In this document: positions 52,657 through 61,341 of the stretch, piece after piece
Numbering within the stretch: the stretch's first letter is position 1
Layout: each line of letters opens with the position of its first letter
From: Dichloromethanomonas sp964477085
Lineage (GTDB): Bacteria > Bacillota > Desulfitobacteriia > Desulfitobacteriales > Syntrophobotulaceae
DNA length: 62,010 nt
Assembly (NCBI GenBank): GCA_964477085.1
Contig: CAYZDF010000009.1
Location: 1-62,010, forward strand
Direction: 5' to 3'
The notes under the pieces: generated by a model
Seen by the model: the letters and a program-made list of their open reading frames with translations, nothing else
The model's database searches: none
Told to the model about the DNA's origin: nothing
Translations under genes and position numbers: made by a program

Positions 52657-53301
52657 TTAAACCAGACCTTTCTTTCGCATTTCTCGTTGTACTTCAAAGA
52701 CATAGCCAATAATTTTATCTCTAATCTTTTCGGCTATTTCATGAAATTGAACAGATACTTTATATAGGTCTTTATCATCTTCTTTAATACAGCGGATGAC
52801 TAGGCCTGGAACCTCTATATCTACTGTTCCAAGCGTTGTCTTGACGAGGATAAGAGTTTTAGATGGTAACTTCTCCTGAGAATTGAAGAGCACCCCCCCG
52901 CCACTTAAGTCAATCATATAACCATTCTTTTCTTCACTGATTCCTTCTTTTTCTAATATCCGGTATTTAAGCGGGCGAACAACGGGTACTCGGACAAACA
53001 TCCGTCTTTGAACCTTATTGATTTTATTAGGGAACTCAATAATAAAAGTAGGGATGGGTAGTGATATTCTCTTAATAATCGACGTTGAAAAGGAATATGC
53101 CGAGACTTCGTCCGTGAAAAACAACTCAAGCTTAGTTCCTTCCCTCAAGGGGATGAACTGACCTTCTGCAACAGGAACTCCTATTGAGATGATTCTCTTA
53201 CCAACTTCCTCTATTCTGGTTCTATAGTTTCCCTTATATTCACCGTCAAAAACCTTAATCTCAACTGAAAGCCCTTCATAAATCTTTTCTTCATAGAGCA
53301 T
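52657..53301 (-). CDS. YcgR-like PilZ-domain c-di-GMP effector
   Basis: A flagellar brake-type protein of about 214 residues. The N-terminal YcgR domain spans about 1-95; the C-terminal PilZ domain shows the c-di-GMP signature RRMFVRVPV (RxxxR form) and the later DLSGGGVLF (D/NxSxxG). ATG at 53299-53301 follows GGGAGGTG, which I prefer to the frame opening at 53337. The Bacillus homologue YpfA (DgrA) acts on MotA. Location between flhG and cheC supports motility control by c-di-GMP. Confidence 0.92.
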   Translation of the reverse strand: MLYEEKIYEGLSVEIKVFDGEYKGNYRTRIEEVGKRIISIGVPVAEGQFIPLREGTKLELFFTDEVSAYSFSTSIIKRISLPIPTFIIEFPNKINKVQRRMFVRVPVVRPLKYRILEKEGISEEKNGYMIDLSGGGVLFNSQEKLPSKTLILVKTTLGTVDIEVPGLVIRCIKEDDKDLYKVSVQFHEIAEKIRDKIIGYVFEVQREMRKKGLV

Positions 53302-53340
53302 CTTACCACCTCCCATTCGTATTATTTTGCACAACAATCC

Positions 53341-54207
53341 CTAATTCGTTTTTAGAAGAGAGGAGAGGAATCCCTTGATCCCACCATTTTGGGTCGGCGG
53401 CTGAAGGTAGATTCCCGCAACTTTTCCTGCGATCCATTGTATACATTTGTAGGCATGACTTTGCGGATTGTATAGGCCCACAGGTTTCTGCTCCATGACT
53501 GAACGCCCCACCATCGAGTCATCATAAATCCAGCCCAGGAGATTGAGCGATATACCTAAAAATTTGGTGACAGCATGGTCCAGCCTTTCGTAAGCCTGCT
53601 GGGCTTCAGCTTCAGTCCTGACGCGATTAACAACAACATTAATGTTGATTTTTTCTGATTGGTTTTTGATAGATTTAATTAACCCATAAGCATCTGTCAT
53701 TGAAGGAGGTTCTGGCGTCATGACCACGATAACATCATCGGAGGCACAAATAAAATTAAGTACTGTATGGCCAAGTCCTGCCCCTGTATCAATCAAAAGG
53801 ATATCGGCCATTTTTTCCAATCTTCCTAAATTGACCAAAACGTTTTTAAGCTGACCCCGATCCAAATTAGCAAGCTCAATAACCCCTGAGGCCCCTGGCA
53901 GAACCTTTATCCCCTTATCCACCGGATAAAGAATATCTTCTACCCTTTTCTCCCCGGATAAAAGGTGCTTAATGCTGTAACGTGGTGTAATCCCAAAAGC
54001 AACGTCAACATTAGCTAGACCCAGATCGCCGTCAAGGACAATGACTCTGTAATTATAATCAGCCAGAGCAAGTGCCATGTTAACGACCAAACTGGTCTTT
54101 CCCACGCCACCTTTACCACTGCTGACAGCAATCACCCGCATATTCCGTGGAGATCCTGTTTCTCTTTCGCTGGCTAGCATTCGAAGCATACTGGCTTGAT
54201 CATGCAT
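53341..54207 (-). CDS. flhG: MinD-like flagellar ATPase FlhG (YlxH)
   Basis: A 288-residue MinD/ParA-family ATPase that sets flagellar number and place and works with FlhF. The N-terminus HDQASMLRML is the DQAxxLR motif that activates the FlhF GTPase. The deviant Walker A is SSGKGGVGKTSLVVNMA, with VLDGDLGLANVDVAFG and DTGAGLGHTV following. It overlaps flhF by 8 bases. The C-terminal amphipathic helix (GIKGFLSSLLK) likely binds membrane. Confidence 0.95.
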   Translation of the reverse strand: MHDQASMLRMLASERETGSPRNMRVIAVSSGKGGVGKTSLVVNMALALADYNYRVIVLDGDLGLANVDVAFGITPRYSIKHLLSGEKRVEDILYPVDKGIKVLPGASGVIELANLDRGQLKNVLVNLGRLEKMADILLIDTGAGLGHTVLNFICASDDVIVVMTPEPPSMTDAYGLIKSIKNQSEKININVVVNRVRTEAEAQQAYERLDHAVTKFLGISLNLLGWIYDDSMVGRSVMEQKPVGLYNPQSHAYKCIQWIAGKVAGIYLQPPTQNGGIKGFLSSLLKTN

Positions 54208-55441
54208 GGGGATAACCCTCCCCCAGGATACAGCGAACTAACTTTTCAGAGGTGGCTGCATCAATATCATCTGGAACATTCTGTCCGTTGGTTAAGTATG
54301 CGATAGGCAATCTGGTCTTAACGATGAGATCAAGAACAGAACCAAGATTGAAACTTTCATCCAGTTTGGTCAGTATCAAGTGGGTTGATAATCCCTTGAA
54401 TCTCTCATATGCTTTAATCTGGTCAGAAATGTTGGTGGTGACACTCATCACCAGCATGGTTAGATCAGGTTTCGCTTTGCTCAGGAAAGCTTCCAGTTCA
54501 GACATATGCATCTCGTGATGAGGACTACGCCCAGCTGTGTCTATAAAAATCAACTCTTTATCATTGTGACTATCAATAGCTTCCTTTAAGCCATCTGGAG
54601 TCATCACCACTTCCACAGGAACACCGATAATTTCACCGAAAGTTTTCAATTGCTCCACAGCCGCTACCCGATATGTGTCAGCGGTTACTAATGCTACTTT
54701 CCTTCTTTCTATAATACTGAAACCTGCTGCCAGCTTACCAATCGTTGTTGTCTTGCCAACGCCGGTGGGGCCAACGAGCGCTACTACTGTAGTTCGCGAT
54801 TTACGCGGCCTGATCGTTTCCGTATTGACACACAGGTCAGCAACGTTTTTTCTGATCTTTTCAAATACCACAGTAGAATTGATCCATTGTTCATCAGATA
54901 GACTACTCCTGATTTTGTTAATTAGGTGGCTTGCTAATTCTGGACTGATACCTCTGTCTACCAGAAAATCATTCCATTTATTTAGAGGCTGGGGTAGAGC
55001 TTTTTGGTGTACCTCTCCCTCCCCCTCTCCCTTCGTGATCAGCCGGTTAATCTCCTTCAACATACTATGCATTTCACGAATCTCAGTTTGAGTACTTTCA
55101 ATTAAAGATTTATCATCCTCATTTTTTTTGGCAGTAAGTTCTTGAGAAGGTTTCTCCTTGGCATACTCATTTTCCTTTTCCCGATAAGCTTCATAAGCTT
55201 TTTTAATAACATCTGTGTTGATGGATTGAACAGGTTCCTCAACTGAGCCAACGACCTTCATTCCCATCGGTCTCTCTTCAATAGCTGCAGTAATCTCAAC
55301 CTTGGTACGGGCAAAAAAACCTAAAAATCCACCTTCCTTAATCTGTCGTGTTTGCAAAATAACAGCATCAGGTCCAAGCTCCCGCTTTATTTTCCCCATC
55401 GTATCGGCAATATTATCTCCGGTAAATCGTTTAACTCTCAC
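54200..55441 (-). CDS. flhF: Flagellar SRP-like GTPase FlhF
   Basis: A 413-residue SRP-type GTPase controlling flagellar location. The N-domain (MRVKRFTGDNIADTMGKIKR) leads to a charged middle region (about 80-150). The GTPase domain has the P-loop LVGPTGVGKTTTIGKLAAG, DTAGRSPHHEM and the LTKLDESFNLGSVL element. GTG (55439-55441) lies within the last 11 bases of flhA, so they are coupled. Confidence 0.95.
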   Translation of the reverse strand: MRVKRFTGDNIADTMGKIKRELGPDAVILQTRQIKEGGFLGFFARTKVEITAAIEERPMGMKVVGSVEEPVQSINTDVIKKAYEAYREKENEYAKEKPSQELTAKKNEDDKSLIESTQTEIREMHSMLKEINRLITKGEGEGEVHQKALPQPLNKWNDFLVDRGISPELASHLINKIRSSLSDEQWINSTVVFEKIRKNVADLCVNTETIRPRKSRTTVVALVGPTGVGKTTTIGKLAAGFSIIERRKVALVTADTYRVAAVEQLKTFGEIIGVPVEVVMTPDGLKEAIDSHNDKELIFIDTAGRSPHHEMHMSELEAFLSKAKPDLTMLVMSVTTNISDQIKAYERFKGLSTHLILTKLDESFNLGSVLDLIVKTRLPIAYLTNGQNVPDDIDAATSEKLVRCILGEGYPHA

Positions 55442-57503
55442 TGTCTACCACCACCATTCCCAGGGCCTGTACCTCAATACCCTGTACTAATTCATTATAA
55501 GACAGGATCACTAAATGCGGAAGCTGTCTTTCTGTAATCCGCTTTAGGTTAATTCGAACAACAGGAGCACAGAGGATCACCGGATTATATCCTTTTAAAA
55601 CGATTCTCTCAACTTCATTAGAGATCTGTTGAAGTAACTTTTGCATAACGTTCGGATCTAAATTGACGTAATTGCCGTAATCTGAGGGACGAAGATTATC
55701 GAGAATCATCTGCTCAATCCGAGGTTCAACCGTAAGAACAGGTAGTTTTTTCTGAGGATCTAACAAAGGCTGAATGATGTTACGCGCTAACCCCTGACGA
55801 ACATGTTCGGTTAATCTGTCAATATCCTTGGTTAATCCGGCATAATCGGCCAGTGACTCTAGAATGGTGATCATATCTTTGATCGAAACTCTCTCCCTCA
55901 GGAGGTTACTGAGAACTTTCTGCACTTGCCCGATATTAAGAAGATCGGGAATAAGTTCTTCAACCACCGAAGGTGCCTGTTCTTTTGCATGATCAATGAG
56001 CTTCTTGACATCTTGCCTATTAATTATCTCATGAGCATGAGCTTTGATTATTTCCGTCAGGTGGGTAGCTAAAACAGTCGGGGCGTCAACAACGGTGTAA
56101 CCGGAAAGCTCGGCTTGTTCCCGATAGATTGAACTGATCCATTTTGCCTCCAGACCAAAAGCCGGTTCTTTGGTTGGAGTTCCGGGGATTGAATCATCAT
56201 CAATACCACTGCTGATAGATAGAAAATGATCGGCCAGTAATTCTCCTGCTGCTACTTCGGCACCCTTGATTTTGATAATATACTGATTTGGTTGAAGGTT
56301 CATGTTATCACGTACCCGGATAACCGGGACGATAAAACCAAGTTCCCCCGCCATCTGTCTGCGGATCAGAACGATACGGTCAAGCAGATCGCCACCTTGA
56401 CCAGCATCAACCAGGGGAATCAGCGCATAACCAATCTCCAGTTCCATATGGTCAATTCCCAGCATATTCATCACATTTTCTGGTTTTTTGGTTTCTTCCA
56501 CTTCGTTCTGAATGGCTGCCGCTGATTCTTGTTCGGCAGCTACACTCGAAGTCTTATCCAGATAATACCCTGTGCCAATACAGATCATAGCCAGCAAGAA
56601 TAGGGGTATCTTAGGCAATCCCAAAAGAGCTAAGGCGATGAGTACGGCTGCGGTGATATACAAAGCCTTGGGAATCCTAAAGAGCTGTTTGGCCAGATCT
56701 TGTCCAAGATTAGTCTCTGAGGCTGCTCTGGTAACGACCAGACCTGTTGCCGTCGAAATAAGCAATGCCGGTATCTGGGAAACCAGACCATCCCCGATGG
56801 TAAGCAATGAATAGGTGTGCAAGGCTTCCGTAATGGACATATCCTTGGTCAGAAGGCCGATAATCAATCCGCCAATGATGTTGATCAAGAGGATGATGAT
56901 GGATGCAATGGCATCCCCTTTGACAAATTTACTCGCTCCATCCATAGCTCCATAGAAATCAGCTTCCTGCTGGATGGTCTTTCTCCTTAGACGGGCTTCC
57001 TGATCAGTGATAATACCGGCATTGAGATCGGCATCAATACTCATCTGCTTACCTGGCATAGCGTCCAGAGTAAAACGTGCGGCTACTTCCGATACACGCT
57101 CAGCACCTTTGGTAATGACGATAAACTGAACCACAACCAAAATACAGAAAACAATAAAACCAACTACGGGATTCCCTTGAATAACAAACTCCCCGAACTG
57201 TTGAATGACTTCTCCGGCAAAAGCCTCCAATAAAACCAGCTTCGTCGTGGATAGATTCAAAGCCAGACGAAAGAGAGTCATCGTCAGAAGTAATGAAGGA
57301 AGTACGGAGAATTCCAAAGGATCTTTGGTAAATACTGCCAACATGAGAATGAGGACTGAACCTGTAATATTAAGAGTAATGAGAAAATCCAACCAACTTG
57401 CGGGGAGGGGTACTACCATCATGACGATGATCCCGACGATTCCAAAAGCTGCAATGATGTCTGTACTTTTTGTAATCCTGCTGCTACGCGCCGTAGTCGC
57501 CAT
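55431..57503 (-). CDS. flhA: Flagellar type III export protein FlhA
   Basis: Export-gate protein of 690 residues. About eight transmembrane helices occupy residues 1-310, with the FHIPEP-region LDAMPGKQMSIDADLNAG, and VEVVQFIVITKGAERVSEV before it. The C-terminal cytoplasmic domain (about 340-690) forms the ring docking cargo chaperones. It ends in VQALGMVVVDSES. ATG at 57501-57503. A 131-base gap separates it from flhB, without a clear terminator. Confidence 0.96.
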   Translation of the reverse strand: MATTARSSRITKSTDIIAAFGIVGIIVMMVVPLPASWLDFLITLNITGSVLILMLAVFTKDPLEFSVLPSLLLTMTLFRLALNLSTTKLVLLEAFAGEVIQQFGEFVIQGNPVVGFIVFCILVVVQFIVITKGAERVSEVAARFTLDAMPGKQMSIDADLNAGIITDQEARLRRKTIQQEADFYGAMDGASKFVKGDAIASIIILLINIIGGLIIGLLTKDMSITEALHTYSLLTIGDGLVSQIPALLISTATGLVVTRAASETNLGQDLAKQLFRIPKALYITAAVLIALALLGLPKIPLFLLAMICIGTGYYLDKTSSVAAEQESAAAIQNEVEETKKPENVMNMLGIDHMELEIGYALIPLVDAGQGGDLLDRIVLIRRQMAGELGFIVPVIRVRDNMNLQPNQYIIKIKGAEVAAGELLADHFLSISSGIDDDSIPGTPTKEPAFGLEAKWISSIYREQAELSGYTVVDAPTVLATHLTEIIKAHAHEIINRQDVKKLIDHAKEQAPSVVEELIPDLLNIGQVQKVLSNLLRERVSIKDMITILESLADYAGLTKDIDRLTEHVRQGLARNIIQPLLDPQKKLPVLTVEPRIEQMILDNLRPSDYGNYVNLDPNVMQKLLQQISNEVERIVLKGYNPVILCAPVVRINLKRITERQLPHLVILSYNELVQGIEVQALGMVVVDSES

Positions 57504-57634
57504 TAACGATAGTCCTCCCTGTTCATATTATCTTGTTTATCCTAGGGTCTGTTTTTTTCTATTTGCTAATTAATCGTTTTTTTACTACCGTATAGGTCAG
57601 CTGTTAAAATTTTAACATTAAAAGATGAAACTCT

Positions 57635-58702
57635 TTATGCCGAATAATAACGTTTCCGCTTATTTAGCTTGTAGACAAAGGCTAAGACTTCGGCCACTGC
57701 TTTATAGAGATCAGCCGGTACAACTTGCCCGATATCAACCTGAGCGTAAAGGGCTCTGGCCAGAGGCTTATTCTCCATAATGACGATATGATTTTCCTCA
57801 GCTATCGTCCTGATCCTGAGGGCTATTTCGTTCTGCCCCTTAGCCACAACATAAGGAGCAGAATGCTTGGTCATATCATATTTCAGTGCTACCGCAAAGT
57901 GGGTAGGGTTGGTGATAACCACATCGGCGGTTTTCAAATTCTCCATCATCCTGCGCATCGCCATCATCCTCTGACGTTTTTTGATTTGGGCTTTTAGCTG
58001 AGGGTCCCCCTCTGTCTGTTTATATTCCTCTTTGATTTCGTCATGAGACATGCGAAGGTTTTTCTCATATTCCCACCATTGATAAAGAAAATCGGCAAAA
58101 GCCAATACTAAAAAGGCCAGTGCTATTTTCCACGCTAATTCAAATAAAAGATTACCCAGGACAATGATGGACTGTGTTACCTCTACCGCCTGGAGTGCCG
58201 GAAAGATATCAATGTGATCCCTGATCACATCATAGAGGAAATATCCGATGATAACGACTTTGAACAGAGATTTCACCAGCTGAACCATAGCCTTGATCCC
58301 GAACATCCTCTTGACACCTTCTACAGGATTAAGCCTGGAGAATTGCGGTTTGATCGGTTCTACGGTGAAAAGAGAACCGACTTGAAGAAAATTAACGGCA
58401 ATGGCTACCACCATGGAAGCCAGGAAGATGGGTCCTAATATGAGCATGCATTGCCAAGAGACAGTAATCATCACTTCCCAGACAGACCGGATATTCCATT
58501 CCATGTCTAAAGAAGTCAGGTAGCGAAAAAGATTGGCCATTTGATTAAATATGTAAGGAAGCCAAAATCTGAGCACTCCGACAAGGGCCAGGAGCATAAC
58601 GGCTGAAGTCAGTTCTTGACTCTTGAGTACTTGTCCTTTCTTTCTTGCCTCTTGCCTTCGTTTAGGGGTAGCTGGAAACCTTTTTTCAGCTATGACCTCC
58701 AC
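57635..58702 (-). CDS. flhB: Flagellar export switch protein FlhB
   Basis: Export-apparatus protein of 355 residues that switches secretion from rod/hook to filament. FPATPKRRQEARKKGQVLKS precedes four transmembrane helices (about 30-205), and the autocleavage motif NPTH occurs in VVITNPTHFAVALKY, intact. The start is assigned to GTG at 58700-58702, within the last bases of fliR; the ribosome-binding site is very close (AGGGG), so the exact start is uncertain. Confidence 0.95.
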   Translation of the reverse strand: MEVIAEKRFPATPKRRQEARKKGQVLKSQELTSAVMLLALVGVLRFWLPYIFNQMANLFRYLTSLDMEWNIRSVWEVMITVSWQCMLILGPIFLASMVVAIAVNFLQVGSLFTVEPIKPQFSRLNPVEGVKRMFGIKAMVQLVKSLFKVVIIGYFLYDVIRDHIDIFPALQAVEVTQSIIVLGNLLFELAWKIALAFLVLAFADFLYQWWEYEKNLRMSHDEIKEEYKQTEGDPQLKAQIKKRQRMMAMRRMMENLKTADVVITNPTHFAVALKYDMTKHSAPYVVAKGQNEIALRIRTIAEENHIVIMENKPLARALYAQVDIGQVVPADLYKAVAEVLAFVYKLNKRKRYYSA

Positions 58703-59469
58703 CCCCTAAGCAGATCGAATATCCACTGCATACTGGTATCGAAGATTCGGGACACAGACTCTCCAAAAAGCGGAATCATAAGGAAAAATAACGCCATCCC
58801 GAATATTATTTTCACTGGAAATATAACGGAGAAAATGTTTAGTTGGGGAACTGTTTTGGATAAAAGTCCGACGCCTACATCAGCTAGGAAGAGTGCGCCA
58901 AAAATGGGCATCGCGATCTGTAAGGATAAGACGATGACTTTACCAGTTACATCGATAAAGAAAGATGCCCCATATGTCATACCTAAAGGGTTAATGGGAA
59001 GAAATTCATAACTCCTGGCCATTGCAACGATGATGTAGTGATGAGCATTAGTCGCCAGGAGCAGCATAGTGGTAAGAACCATTAGAAAACTTCCGGTCAT
59101 TGGGCTTTGCATTCCATTGATAGGGTCCACGGTATTCCCCATGAGAAAGCCGATCTGAAAGTCAATCAATTGTCCAGCCCCCTGCATGATGGCAGTCACA
59201 AGATTCATGATAAATCCTAAGGTTAGTCCGACCAGAATTTCTTTGATCAGGATCGCAATGAAAGGCAGTAGTGCTCCGGGGATAACAGGCTGATGGGATA
59301 GAACCAAAGGAAAAAGTATAACAGACAAACTTGCTGCCAAACCCAGCTTAACAACACCGGGAACACCCCTGGCTCCAAAAACCGGAGCAATCATCACCAT
59401 CCCTGACCAACGAGAGAAGATAAGCAAAAACAAAGAAAGATTCCATTGCAATAGATCAGATAAACTCAA
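58690..59469 (-). CDS. fliR: Flagellar export protein FliR
   Basis: Export-gate membrane protein of 259 residues with about six hydrophobic helices. FSRWSGMVMIAPVFGARGVPG is the conserved start and FQIGFLMGNTVDPINGMQSP the conserved centre; SIFLLIP-like ending FFLMIPLFG follows. It overlaps flhB by 13 bases and follows fliQ by 17 bases. Order fliP-fliQ-fliR is that of all flagellar systems. Confidence 0.95.
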   Translation of the reverse strand: MSLSDLLQWNLSLFLLIFSRWSGMVMIAPVFGARGVPGVVKLGLAASLSVILFPLVLSHQPVIPGALLPFIAILIKEILVGLTLGFIMNLVTAIMQGAGQLIDFQIGFLMGNTVDPINGMQSPMTGSFLMVLTTMLLLATNAHHYIIVAMARSYEFLPINPLGMTYGASFFIDVTGKVIVLSLQIAMPIFGALFLADVGVGLLSKTVPQLNIFSVIFPVKIIFGMALFFLMIPLFGESVSRIFDTSMQWIFDLLRGWRS

Positions 59470-59486
59470 GGCTCCTCCTCCGTTTT

Positions 59487-59759
59487 CTAATACCTGGCAA
59501 AATTAACAAGTTCCGAAAAAAGGTTTGTCGTATAGGCTGTCATCACATTCAACATCCATGGTCCTAAGAGGATTAGGATTAAAGCGATACTCAGAATCTT
59601 AGGGATAAAGGATAGAGTTTGTTCCTGGATCTGGGTCATAGCCTGGAAAATACTCACCAGAAGTCCCACCAACAGACTAATGAGGAGAATTGGTCCACCG
59701 ACAATAATAGCAGTTCCAAGTGCCTCTTTGGCCATATAAAGAATCTGGTTTTGTGTCAT
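59487..59759 (-). CDS. fliQ: Flagellar export protein FliQ
   Basis: A 90-residue export-gate protein with two transmembrane helices (about 15-36 and 50-72). The ISLLVGLLVSIFQAMTQIQE segment is the family core, and MLNVMTAYTTNLFSEL ends it. It sits between fliP and fliR with a 78-base gap after fliP. Confidence 0.96.
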   Translation of the reverse strand: MTQNQILYMAKEALGTAIIVGGPILLISLLVGLLVSIFQAMTQIQEQTLSFIPKILSIALILILLGPWMLNVMTAYTTNLFSELVNFARY

Positions 59760-59837
59760 AAATTTCCCTCTAATCCTTTACTTCCATATCATTTTGGGAG
59801 TGCAAGAATTGGTAAAATCCCTGTCTCCTAGGCATCG

Positions 59838-60488
59838 TTATTTGAAGCTTAGTACCAGTGATTGTACAACCAGGTTCCACCCATCAACGAGGATGAAAAG
59901 CAAAATCTTAAACGGCAAAGAGATCATCATCGGGGGCAGCATCATCATCCCCATGGACATCAAGGTGCTGGCCACTATCATGTCGATGATCATAAAGGGA
60001 ATAAAGATAGCAAACCCCATTTGGAACGCCGTCTTCAACTCACTGATCACAAACGCCGGGATCAAAACATGGGTCGGAATATCACCATAAGTACGCGGTC
60101 TTTCTGATTGAGATAAACTAACAAACAGCTCCAAATCTTTTTCTCTAGTTTGCTTAAACATAAATGTTCGCAGTGGTTTTTCGGCATTATTCAAGGCCTG
60201 TTCTTTGGTTATTTCGCTTTTTAAATACGGTTGAAGTGCAGTAGAATTTAACTCCGTAAAAGTTGGCATCATCACAAAGAAAGTCAGAAACAAAGAAAGA
60301 CCAATTATCACCTGGGTCGGAGGCAATTGCTGTGTGCCAAGTGCATTACGCACAAAGGAAAGAACAACGACAATCCGGGTAAAAGAGGTCATCAAAACCA
60401 AAATAGCAGGAGCTAAGGAAAGAACCGTAATTAGTAAAAATAATTGCACGGCAGAACCAGCTTGGCCAAGATCAAGTGTGACGTTCAT
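59838..60488 (-). CDS. fliP: Flagellar export protein FliP
   Basis: Export-gate protein of 216 residues. LAPAILVLMTSFTRIVVVL and RNALGTQQLPPTQVIIGL mark the N-half; TYGDIPTHVLIPAFVISELK and FIPFMIIDMIVASTLMSMGM mark the C-half. The product begins MNVTLDLG without a long cleaved signal, and the start overlaps fliO by 4 bases (ATGA). Confidence 0.96.
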   Translation of the reverse strand: MNVTLDLGQAGSAVQLFLLITVLSLAPAILVLMTSFTRIVVVLSFVRNALGTQQLPPTQVIIGLSLFLTFFVMMPTFTELNSTALQPYLKSEITKEQALNNAEKPLRTFMFKQTREKDLELFVSLSQSERPRTYGDIPTHVLIPAFVISELKTAFQMGFAIFIPFMIIDMIVASTLMSMGMMMLPPMMISLPFKILLFILVDGWNLVVQSLVLSFK

Positions 60489-60958
60489 CGTTTTACCTCC
60501 TCGAGCAACCGCTCAAGTTCAGCCGAAAAAACATCATGGTTACGTTTACGCCTAAACTTTTTCCAAATTCCCGTTAAAAGCTTGTCGACCTTCTCCTCAG
60601 GCCTATTGGCTATTTCATCCAATATCTCGGCAACAACATCTGGATCATTGACTTCAGATACTGTTGTGATATGATGGTCGGTCCCGCCAAGGACTTTGAT
60701 GTGCCCCGCAATCTCAACCAGGTAAAGAACCTGTTGTCCGCTTAGAACCTGACGATCAAGAACCCTGACCCATGGAGATTGCATATTACGGACAGAAAAG
60801 CGATTAAGCTTTTTAATCATCCACAGAGAAACAATCAGAATAATCAGAAAGACTAAGATGGTTCCGATAAGCCCCGACCAGTAAACAGGTTCTGCTGCAG
60901 TTGCCGTTACGTTTGGATTATAAGTCTGCCCTTCAATATTGTTTGGTATTGTTGGCAT
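60485..60958 (-). CDS. fliO: Flagellar biosynthesis protein FliO
   Basis: A 157-residue protein with one transmembrane helix (about 26-48) followed by the FliO cytoplasmic domain: VRVLDRQVLSGQQVLYLVEI and HIKVLGGTDHHITTVSEV. FliO helps FliP assemble. It sits between cheY and fliP, 2 bases after the cheY stop. The N-terminal 25 residues are Asn/Thr-rich and probably extracytoplasmic. Confidence 0.9.
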   Translation of the reverse strand: MPTIPNNIEGQTYNPNVTATAAEPVYWSGLIGTILVFLIILIVSLWMIKKLNRFSVRNMQSPWVRVLDRQVLSGQQVLYLVEIAGHIKVLGGTDHHITTVSEVNDPDVVAEILDEIANRPEEKVDKLLTGIWKKFRRKRNHDVFSAELERLLEEVKR

Positions 60959-60960
60959 AA

Positions 60961-61323
60961 CTATTTTAAAGCCTTGGCAACAGCTTCTAGTACTCGCTCA
61001 GCCTGAAAAGGCTTCACAACAAAGTCTTTAGCACCTGACTGAATAGCCTCAATAACCATCGCTTGTTGTCCCATCGCACTGCACATAATGACCTTAGCTT
61101 GAGGATCCTTGGACCGGATCTCTTTAACTGCTTGCAGTCCATCCATTTCGGGCATGGTAATATCCATAATGGTAATATCGGGTTTGAGATCCGCATATTT
61201 TTCTACGGCAACAGCTCCGTTCTCCGCTTCACCCACCACCTGGTAGCCATTATTGGAGAGGATGTCCTTCAGCATCATTCTCATAAATGCAGCATCATCT
61301 ACTAGCATTACTGTATAACTCAC
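60961..61323 (-). CDS. cheY: Chemotaxis response regulator CheY
   Basis: A 120-residue single receiver domain that binds the flagellar switch when phosphorylated. The acidic pair is D9-D10 (MLVDDAAFMR), the phospho-acceptor is in ITIMDITMPEMDG (about D54), Ser/Thr in MCSAMGQQ and Lys in VVKPFQAER. It lies between fliY/fliN and fliO, as in Bacillus, where CheY-P is also removed by FliY and CheC. Confidence 0.96.
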   Translation of the reverse strand: MSYTVMLVDDAAFMRMMLKDILSNNGYQVVGEAENGAVAVEKYADLKPDITIMDITMPEMDGLQAVKEIRSKDPQAKVIMCSAMGQQAMVIEAIQSGAKDFVVKPFQAERVLEAVAKALK

Positions 61324-61341
61324 TTTTACTTCCTCCTTAAA